Assembly: GCF_001006805.1 (NCBI RefSeq) | Contig: NZ_LN811352.1 | Span: forward strand, 169,434-233,433 | DNA length: 64,000 bases | Source: Microvirga massiliensis | Lineage (GTDB): Bacteria; Pseudomonadota; Alphaproteobacteria; Rhizobiales; Beijerinckiaceae | Direction: 5' to 3' | Position numbers and translations under genes: made by a program | Notes under the pieces: model-generated | Databases searched by the model: none | What the model saw: only the letters and a program-made list of their open reading frames with translations | Told to the model about the DNA's origin: nothing | In this document: positions 58,162-64,000 of the stretch, one piece after another | How positions within the stretch are numbered: position 1 is the first letter of the stretch | How the letters are laid out: every line of letters begins with the position of its first letter

Positions 58162-58475
58162 GGTCTATCTCCATCGGGGCGGGCCCCTGATGTTCGGTTG
58201 TGATGGCAGAAACCGACGATCAAACTCATCGGTCTCACAACGGGCCTGCGGCAATCAGGGCGCGCACGGGCGCTCGGCAGGCGCCACTCTAACAGGCCGG
58301 TCGGGAGTCCTGTTCCAGTATGACCATGATGCCACGCCCATCCCGAGCGGAACCACGAGGGATTCGCCTCCGGTCAAGCTGACGAGGCGGCAGAGCGTGC
58401 AGATGGATTCTACAGTCTGAGAGTGAAACACCCGTCGGGAAGACGCGTTCACAAGCAGTACTCAGGAGAGCGTCA
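58162..58475. other. 314-base divergent gap
   Basis: Between the Csp3-like gene (minus) and a small plus-strand gene. It should hold both promoters. I looked for a CueR-type dyad before the csp3 gene and found a TTGATC but no dyad between it and a suitable -10. No other feature supported. Confidence 0.4.
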
Positions 58476-58703
58476 ATGTCCCGGAAAGAAACAGGCAGGA
58501 GCAGTAGCGCCCCAATCACGGGAGGGGCAGGATTTGGCCCCGACACGCCGATCGATCAGGCCGTCAGCACGCGAGACGAGGAACCTCCCTACGCAGAGAC
58601 CACGCCTGATGCCCCGGCCATTTCCCCACCCGGAGATGCAGAATCTTTGAAGCAGTTGCGGCAGGAAAATGCGGAGATCAAACACAAGCAAAGCAAGCCC
58701 TGA
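58476..58703 (+). CDS. small hydrophilic protein, uncharacterised
   Basis: A 75-aa frame from ATG 58476 with an AGGAGAG site upstream. It is Pro, Glu, Asp and Thr-rich in the middle, without hydrophobic segments. It ends in a short charged helix (ESLKQLRQENAEIKHKQSK) that could form a coiled coil. No family recognised. It is convergent with the cusF-like gene, with 134 bases between them. Confidence 0.45.
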   Translation: MSRKETGRSSSAPITGGAGFGPDTPIDQAVSTRDEEPPYAETTPDAPAISPPGDAESLKQLRQENAEIKHKQSKP

Positions 58704-58837
58704 TCAAAGGGTTCGCTTCGGGATCTCTTCACTTCACGGCTGCGGGTGGCGGGTGGCCACTTGAGCGTGGTGAGGAAGAGTGACGGCGAAGCCTGCGGGC
58801 CGAAGCGTCCGACTACCGCGCCGATTGTCGGTCAGCC

Positions 58838-59137
58838 TTATTTCGACTTCTCGATTCTGATCACCGAAATCCGCCCGTTCACGCGATCCGCTTGAAAGCG
58901 AATCCTGTCACCCGCCTTCACGCCTTCGAGTATCGCCGGATTGGGTGTCCGGAACACCATCGTCATGGCGTCCATGTCGAGGTTTGGGATCGGGCCGTGA
59001 TCGATCGTGATCTTGCCGGCTGATGCGTCGACCCTCTGGACGATGCCCGAAACCATCGGGGTGTTCTGGGAGAGCGCCTGGCCCGAGAAGAAGAGAGCAA
59101 AGATCAGACTCGCAGCGGCAAGGTTGAAGCTCCTCAC
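58838..59137 (-). CDS. cusF: CusF-like periplasmic copper-binding protein
   Basis: A 99-aa protein with signal peptide MRSFNLAAASLIFALFFSGQ (cleaved near ALS-QN) and a small OB-like domain. The metal site fits CusF: His47 in ITIDHGPI, Met58 and Met60 in LDMDAMTM. The position of the CusF tryptophan that caps copper is not conserved (Asp/Met instead). It is the last gene of the copA-cueR operon. No CusCBA pump is encoded nearby, so it probably buffers or hands over Cu(I). Confidence 0.88.
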   Translation of the reverse strand: MRSFNLAAASLIFALFFSGQALSQNTPMVSGIVQRVDASAGKITIDHGPIPNLDMDAMTMVFRTPNPAILEGVKAGDRIRFQADRVNGRISVIRIEKSK

Positions 59138-59176
59138 GGGTTCGTCCTCCTCGGTTGCGGTCGGTGGAGTGTATGA

Positions 59177-59656
59177 TCACTCAACCACGATGACGCCCTT
59201 CATCCCGGACTCGTAGTGGCCGGGAATCAGACATGCAAACTCGAAGGTTCCGGGCTTCGTGAAGCGCCAGACGATCTCGGCCGAATTATCCGGGCTCAGA
59301 CGGCGTCCGTTTGGATCGTCGTGCCCCTTGTCCGAGTTCTTCTCCATCTGAACTTTGTGCTTCGCGTTATTCGCCATGGTATCGAGCATGAACTCGTGTT
59401 CGACCTCGCCCACATTTCTGATGATGAATTTCACCTGCTCGCCACTCTTGACCGTAACCCGATCGGGAACGAAGAGCATCTTCGCATCATCGGTCTCCCG
59501 CATCGTGACCTCGACGGTCCGCGCGACCGGCCTCTTCGGATTACCCGGTTCGCCAGCTGCGAACGAACTGTGGCTGTGGCCAGCATCTCCGGTCCCGGCA
59601 ACAGCCATTCCCATGGAAAGTCCCAGCGCTGCTGCAGCGCCGGCAACAACGGACAT
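59177..59656 (-). CDS. cupredoxin family copper-binding protein
   Basis: A 159-aa exported protein. A hydrophobic leader is followed by a His-containing linker (GHSHSS) and a cupredoxin fold. The type 1 copper ligands are visible: His87 (EVEHEF), then Cys142, His147 and Met152 in ACLIPGHYESGM. The start at ATG 59656 gives a leader lacking basic residues. The upstream codons encode SKKTR in frame, so an unusual upstream start is conceivable. It lies 23 bases after cueR and 39 before cusF. Confidence 0.88.
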   Translation of the reverse strand: MSVVAGAAAALGLSMGMAVAGTGDAGHSHSSFAAGEPGNPKRPVARTVEVTMRETDDAKMLFVPDRVTVKSGEQVKFIIRNVGEVEHEFMLDTMANNAKHKVQMEKNSDKGHDDPNGRRLSPDNSAEIVWRFTKPGTFEFACLIPGHYESGMKGVIVVE

Positions 59657-59679
59657 ACGTGTCTTCTTCGATAGCTCCC

Positions 59680-60234
59680 TTATTGTCCCTGTGCCGAACG
59701 CTCTCGACTCTCGGATCTCTGCTGCACCGCATGCGCATGCCGTTGCTGAACAGCATTCTTACTGCCGGATCCCGCGGCACGCTTCGTCCGCAGCCCGGCG
59801 GCGCCAAAATGAGGAGCCGGATCCGCGACATGGGGCAGGGGGATCGATTCATCCGCTAGCCCTTCGATGATCGGGCAGTCGGGCCGGTTGTCGCCATGAC
59901 AATGCTGCGCAAGATGTTTCAGCGTGGTGGCCATTTCCTGGAGTTCCCGGGCCTTACGCTCTAGGAGATCGACATGCGCGAGGGCGATCCGCTTCACGTC
60001 CGTGCTGGCGCGGTCCCGGTCTCTCCAGAGGGCGACGAGTTCCGCAATCTGTTCGACGGAAAATCCGAGATCGCGGGCACGCCGGATGAAGCGGAGCGTA
60101 TGAACGTCGCTATCCGAGTAGACCCTATATCCTGACTCGGTCCGCACGGTCTTCGGGATCAGCCCGATCAACTCGTAGTATCGGATCATCTTGGCGGAAA
60201 CGCCGGATTCCACCGCGGCCTGACCGATGTTCAT
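59680..60234 (-). CDS. cueR: copper-responsive MerR-family regulator CueR
   Basis: A 184-aa regulator. An N-terminal winged helix (IGQAAVESGVSAKMIRYYE) is followed by the dimerisation helix and the metal loop with Cys112 and Cys120 (HCHGDNRPDC). Ser77, which marks sensors of monovalent ions, is present. About 55 extra residues beyond the usual CueR end form a His/Gln/Arg-rich tail. It is 28 bases downstream of the second copA, so it is probably autoregulated through the 62.85-kb promoter. Confidence 0.92.
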   Translation of the reverse strand: MNIGQAAVESGVSAKMIRYYELIGLIPKTVRTESGYRVYSDSDVHTLRFIRRARDLGFSVEQIAELVALWRDRDRASTDVKRIALAHVDLLERKARELQEMATTLKHLAQHCHGDNRPDCPIIEGLADESIPLPHVADPAPHFGAAGLRTKRAAGSGSKNAVQQRHAHAVQQRSESRERSAQGQ

Positions 60235-60262
60235 GACGATGTTCCTTTCATAGAGTGGGGCG

Positions 60263-62803
60263 CTACGGGTGCGCCCCGACGCTTCCTGCAGCGGGCGCTC
60301 CCGATGCGGTCGAGGCTGCCGCACGGATCGGTGGCTCAAACCCGCGAAGCCGCAGAGCATTGCCGAGCACGAACACGCTCGAGAGCGCCATCGCGCCCGC
60401 GGCAATGATGGGCGAGAGCAGAACCCCATAAGCCGGGTAGAGCACGCCGGCTGCGACAGGGATCAGAATCACGTTGTAGGCAAACGCCCAGAAGAGATTC
60501 TGCCGGATGTTCCGGATCGTCGCCTTCGACAGCGCAATGGCGTTCACGACGCCCCGCAGGTCACCTGACATCAGGACGACTTCGGCGCTCTCGATTGCGA
60601 CATCCGTTCCGGTCCCGATCGCAATGCCGATATCAGCCTCTGCGAGTGCCGGCGCATCATTGATGCCATCGCCCACGAAGGCCACCTGCCGTGCGCCGGC
60701 GCGGAGACGCTCGAGGGCTTCGACCTTGCCGTCGGGAAGCACCTCGGCAATCACCTCGTCGATGCCGACCTGGCGCGCGACCGCCTCCGCCGTTCCGCGA
60801 TTGTCGCCAGTGATCATCGCAACCTGCAACCCGAGGCCATGCAGCGCCGCAATCGCATCCGGTGTGGAAGGCTTGATCGGGTCGGCGACAGCAATGACGG
60901 CTGCAACCTCTTCGTCGACGGCAGCATAGAGAGGACTCTTGCCCTCACGGCCAAGCCGCTCCGCCGTGGATTCGAACGCCGCCACATCATATCCCAGCTT
61001 CCTCATCAACCGATCGGCGCCGATCTCGACCTTCCGTCCGCCCACCTGCGCCGAGACACCGAAGCCCGGGAAGGCGTCGAAGCCGTCTGCGGCTCCGACA
61101 TGCAGCCCGCGGCTCGTTGCGGCCTCGACGATCGCCTCCGCGATTGGGTGCTCGGAGCGCGCCTCCACGGCCGCCACCAGAGCGAGGATCTCGTCTTCCG
61201 CGAAGCCTTGCGCAGCGATGAGATCGGTCAGCTCCGGGCGTCCCTTGGTGATCGTGCCGGTCTTGTCCAGCGCCGCGACGTCGACGCTCCTGAGACCTTG
61301 CAGCGCTTCACCCTTGCGAAAGAGCACGCCGAGTTCCGCTCCGCGGCCGGTGCCGACCATGATCGAGGTCGGCGTCGCAAGTCCCATGGCGCAGGGACAG
61401 GCGATGATCAGGACGGCAACCGCATTCACCAAGGCGGAGCCGAGCGCGGGTTCAGGCCCGAAGAGGAGCCACACCACGAATGTGAGGGCAGCCGCGGCCA
61501 TGACCGCCGGCACGAACCACATCGTGACTCTGTCGACCATGGCCTGAATGGGAAGCTTCGATCCCTGCGCGGCCTCGACCATGCGGATGATCTGAGCCAG
61601 GACCGTGTCGGCCCCGACCTTCGTCGCCTTGAAGCTGAAGCTGCCGGTCCTGTTGAGCGTCCCGCCGACCACACCGGCATCCACCCCCTTCTGGACCGGC
61701 ACCGGCTCGCCCGTGATCATCGACTCGTCGACGAAGGATGAGCCTTCGACGACGTTGCCATCGACCGGAATCTTCTCTCCCGGGCGGACGAGGACGATAT
61801 CGCCGACCTTGATCTCATCGATCGGGATTTCGACGGCGTTTCCGTCGCGCTGCACGCGCGCCGTCTTGGGCTGGAGGCCCATCAGGCGCTTGATCGCCTC
61901 CGAAGTCCTTCCCTTCGCACGCGCCTCGAGCGTCCGACCGAGAAGGATCAGCGTAACGATCACCGCTGCCGCCTCGTAATAGACGTTGACGGTGCCCGAC
62001 GGCAGCACACGCGGCGCAAAGGTCGCGACGACGGAATAGCCATAGGCTGCGGCGGTGCCGAGCGCGACCAGCGAGTTCATGTCCGGCGCGCGCCGAAGCA
62101 GGGCAGGGACCCCTTTGCGGAAGAAGCGCAGGCCCGGTCCGAACAGGACGAGCGTGGTGAGGACGAACTGCAGGTACCAGCTTTCGCGGTGCCCTATCGT
62201 TTCCATCACCCAGTCGTGGAAGCCGGGCACAAAATGAGAGCCCATTTCGAGTGCAAAGACCGGAAGCGTCAGCGCGGCGGCAAATGCAAGCGAGCGCTTC
62301 AGGCTCCGATATCCCTGCTCACGGGTATCCTCCCGACCCTTGGTCACTGCAGTGGCGACGGGATGCGCCTCATAGCCTGTGTCACGAATGGCCGAGGTGA
62401 GGTCATCCACCGAGACGATTCCCGCGAGATAGCGCACGCTCGCCTTCTCGGTCGCCAAGTTGACGGAAGCGCTCACGACGCCGGGGACAGCCTCGAGCGC
62501 ACGCTCGACGCGCCCCACGCAGGACGCACAGGTCATGCCTTCGACCTGGAACTCCGCACTTTCCTCGCGAATGGCATAGCCTGCGTCCTCGATGGCATGC
62601 GCAGCGCCGAGCGGATCCGGGGCGCCTCGGAAGGTAACTTCCGCCCGCTCGGTCGCGAGATTCACATTGGCTGCGACACCCCCCGGCAGAGCTGAAAGGA
62701 CGCGCTCGACACGCCCGACACAGGATGCGCAGGTCATGCCTTCGACAGGAATGGAGAGTGACTCTCCCGGCCACTGGGCCTGCCCTTTCGCAGCGCCAGC
62801 CAT
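60263..62803 (-). CDS. copA: Cu(I)-type P1B ATPase with two HMA domains
   Basis: Exporter of 846 aa. Two N-terminal HMA domains each carry GMTCASC. The membrane CPC motif is [13 protein letters not shown]. The phosphorylated Asp513 is in DKTGT, the HP motif is SEHPIAEA, and [10 protein letters not shown] is present. The Cu(I)-type C-terminal helices ([31 protein letters not shown]) are conserved. ATG 62803 follows a GGAG site. It heads the operon copA-cueR-cupredoxin-cusF. It belongs to a different subtype from the YHS-type ATPase at 55-57 kb. Confidence 0.96.
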   Translation of the reverse strand: MAGAAKGQAQWPGESLSIPVEGMTCASCVGRVERVLSALPGGVAANVNLATERAEVTFRGAPDPLGAAHAIEDAGYAIREESAEFQVEGMTCASCVGRVERALEAVPGVVSASVNLATEKASVRYLAGIVSVDDLTSAIRDTGYEAHPVATAVTKGREDTREQGYRSLKRSLAFAAALTLPVFALEMGSHFVPGFHDWVMETIGHRESWYLQFVLTTLVLFGPGLRFFRKGVPALLRRAPDMNSLVALGTAAAYGYSVVATFAPRVLPSGTVNVYYEAAAVIVTLILLGRTLEARAKGRTSEAIKRLMGLQPKTARVQRDGNAVEIPIDEIKVGDIVLVRPGEKIPVDGNVVEGSSFVDESMITGEPVPVQKGVDAGVVGGTLNRTGSFSFKATKVGADTVLAQIIRMVEAAQGSKLPIQAMVDRVTMWFVPAVMAAAALTFVVWLLFGPEPALGSALVNAVAVLIIACPCAMGLATPTSIMVGTGRGAELGVLFRKGEALQGLRSVDVAALDKTGTITKGRPELTDLIAAQGFAEDEILALVAAVEARSEHPIAEAIVEAATSRGLHVGAADGFDAFPGFGVSAQVGGRKVEIGADRLMRKLGYDVAAFESTAERLGREGKSPLYAAVDEEVAAVIAVADPIKPSTPDAIAALHGLGLQVAMITGDNRGTAEAVARQVGIDEVIAEVLPDGKVEALERLRAGARQVAFVGDGINDAPALAEADIGIAIGTGTDVAIESAEVVLMSGDLRGVVNAIALSKATIRNIRQNLFWAFAYNVILIPVAAGVLYPAYGVLLSPIIAAGAMALSSVFVLGNALRLRGFEPPIRAAASTASGAPAAGSVGAHP

Positions 62804-62838
62804 CTTGAACACTCCGTCAATTCGTTTTGCTGCATGGG

Positions 62839-62869
62839 TGTCTAAGGCTTCCCATGATGGGAAGGTCAA
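62839..62869 (-). promoter_or_regulatory. CueR operator/promoter of the HMA-type copA operon
   Basis: On the minus strand: -35 TTGACC (62864-62869), 19-bp spacer, -10 TAGACA (62839-62844). The spacer contains a perfect dyad, CTTCCCAT-C-ATGGGAAG, the CueR/HmrR consensus. It is 36 bases before the copA ATG and lies in the divergent gap with arsC. Confidence 0.9.
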
Positions 62870-62982
62870 GCGATGTTCGCAAGAGCCGCCGCAGGAGAAA
62901 GCCGGGGCAGGGCTCTTCGCGAGCGGACCCTTGTCGGAGGCCCAGCGTTGCTGCATGAGCGCCGGAAGGGAGGCCACGCTTC

Positions 62983-63408
62983 ATGGACGTGATCATCTAC
63001 CACAACCCGCAATGCGGGACGTCGCGGAACACCCTCGGGCTGATCCGCAATGCCGGGCTCGAGCCGCACATCATCGAGTATCTGAAGACCCCGCCGACCC
63101 GGCTCCTGCTCAGACGACTCATCGATCGCATGGGCCTTCCGGTCCGCGATCTCCTGCGGGAGAAAGGCACGCCGTATGCCGAACTGGGCCTGGACGACCC
63201 GTCGCTCACGGACGGCCAACTCCTCGACGCCATGATGGCGCACCCGATCCTCATCCACCGCCCTATCGTCGTCACGCCGAACGGCGTGCGCCTGTGCCGT
63301 CCCTCCGAGGCGGTGATCGACATCCTGCCGCCTCAGCATGGCGAGTTCGTCAAGGAGGACGGCGAGCGGGTCATTGATGAGCACGGCCGCCGCGTGGCCA
63401 CCGCCTGA
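62983..63408 (+). CDS. arsC: arsenate reductase ArsC (glutaredoxin-dependent)
   Basis: A 141-aa enzyme reducing arsenate to arsenite. The catalytic Cys11 is in NPQCGTSRN. The arginines that bind the oxyanion are in REKGTPY, HRPIVV and RLCRPSE. The ATG follows a GGGAGG site. It is divergent from the copA operon. No arsR, arsB or acr3 gene is in the window, so the exporter of its product must lie elsewhere. Confidence 0.92.
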   Translation: MDVIIYHNPQCGTSRNTLGLIRNAGLEPHIIEYLKTPPTRLLLRRLIDRMGLPVRDLLREKGTPYAELGLDDPSLTDGQLLDAMMAHPILIHRPIVVTPNGVRLCRPSEAVIDILPPQHGEFVKEDGERVIDEHGRRVATA

Positions 63409-63486
63409 GGGCCCACGGAGGTCGCCGAGGCCAGCTGCCGGTTCCCCGCTGCGTTGACCCGCACGGACGTTTGCGGGAGCAAGGTC

Positions 63487-63681
63487 ATGACTCAGAACAA
63501 GCCGGAGAGCGTTCATCCCGATAAGCCGAAGCTCAATCCCGGAGATCAGGCCGAGCCGGGCACCCCTGGGGCGGGCGAGAACATCTGTCGGGAATGCCAG
63601 GGCACCGGCAAGATCGGACCCAAGGACTGTCCGATCTGTGGAGGCACTGGCATCGTCATCGAGGAGATCGGCGGCGGGTAG
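63487..63681 (+). CDS. small CR-type zinc-finger protein (DnaJ-like CxxCxGxG)
   Basis: A 64-aa protein. The C-terminal half has two halves of a DnaJ-like zinc site: CRECQGTGKIG (Cys34, Cys37) and CPICGGTG (Cys48, Cys51). The N-terminal 30 residues are Pro/Lys/Glu-rich and disordered. ATG 63487 has a GGGAG site and is preferred over an ATG 11 codons upstream. It follows arsC by 78 bases. Possibly a metal-binding or chaperone-like mini-protein; unproven. Confidence 0.7.
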   Translation: MTQNKPESVHPDKPKLNPGDQAEPGTPGAGENICRECQGTGKIGPKDCPICGGTGIVIEEIGGG

Positions 63682-64000
63682 GGCGGGGCACCCCAACCTA
63701 CCCTGCGACAGCGCTCGAGATCCGTTGAATGCTGCTGCGAGATCGGCAGCGAGTTGCCCCAGCCCCTGTGCCGAGCTGCGGGCCGGGGCGATACGATCCA
63801 TGCGGCAATACGGCCCTTGGCCCGACGTGTCTCCTTTCGGCCGCGGAACTCGCAGGTCCTGACTGAGACCGGGATTGGGCGAGTTCGTACTACGCAGAAC
63901 GCGTAGGCTCAGCTGGCGGTGCGGCGGACACCGCCAGCGATTCCGGAGCCGGGACCAGCTGTGTCCAAGTCCGTCTCAGGCAGCCCTCCATGCAGACCAT
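63682..64000. other. 319-base 3' terminal stretch without a gene
   Basis: No convincing coding region on either strand. A perfect 10-bp stem gctggcggtg/caccgccagc with a 7-base loop lies at 63912-63938 and may be a terminator for a gene beyond the window, or part of an extragenic repeat. Confidence 0.4.

Noticed and set aside
58190..58240. Possible CueR promoter before the csp3-like gene
   Set aside because: A TTGATC is present on the minus strand, but no dyad lies between it and a -10 at the right spacing.

Overview
The window is a GC-rich (about 62 percent by eye) bacterial chromosome segment. Gene content and order point to an alphaproteobacterium of the order Hyphomicrobiales (Rhizobiales), probably Methylobacteriaceae or close (Microvirga- or Methylobacterium-like). 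The basis is the run dgt-argS-SPOR-nagZ-scpAB-tatABC-serS-surE-pcm-nlpD, the block yajC-secD-secF, the fused ispDF gene, dusB(nifR3)-ntrB-ntrC-ntrY-ntrX-hfq-hflX, a small DUF1127 gene and an alphaproteobacterial-type SOS box. Genus is an inference. I found no rRNA, tRNA, CRISPR array, insertion sequence or phage gene.

Layout. 1-0.7 kb: a cut-off exported protein and erpA on the minus strand. 0.7-15 kb: a dense plus-strand housekeeping run covering dNTP hydrolysis, arginyl- and seryl-tRNA synthetases, SPOR division protein, NagZ, condensin ScpAB, a solo ABC ATPase, the Tat translocon, SurE, Pcm and a LytM lipoprotein. 15-22 kb: a divergent DUF815 ATPase, the Sec accessory genes yajC-secD-secF followed by homologues of two mitochondrial complex I assembly factors, then trmFO and a DUF1127 gene on the minus strand. 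22-35.8 kb: uvrA and ssb around one SOS box, a VOC protein, an M20 peptidase, a MarC protein, gyrA with a TTG start, coaD, two cyclophilins flanking a small exported protein with a probable CTG start, lipA and coq10. A double extragenic palindrome separates coq10 from the convergent ispDF-cinA pair. 37.7-47 kb: the nitrogen-regulation block with hfq and hflX.

47-64 kb is an accessory region dominated by metal handling. It holds the Co/Ni exporter dmeF, a CopZ-like chaperone, an acetamidase-family protein, a DUF2945 protein, a broken methyltransferase gene and class I aldolase, then a copper island. The island has two Cu(I)-type P1B ATPases. One heads an operon with an unknown Cys-rich membrane protein, DUF305 and DUF411 proteins. 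The other heads copA-cueR-cupredoxin-cusF. A cytosolic 18-cysteine Csp3-like copper storage protein, a decayed second copper-binding helical-bundle gene, arsC and a CR-type zinc-finger mini-protein complete it.

Three promoters in the metal region (before copZ and each ATPase) have the MerR/CueR layout: a -35 and -10 box 19 bp apart with a dyad between them. The encoded CueR has the copper-type residues Ser77, Cys112 and Cys120. The inferred working model is a single CueR regulon that senses Cu(I), exports it through two pumps, chaperones it with CopZ, stores it in Csp3 and buffers it in the periplasm with CusF and the cupredoxin.
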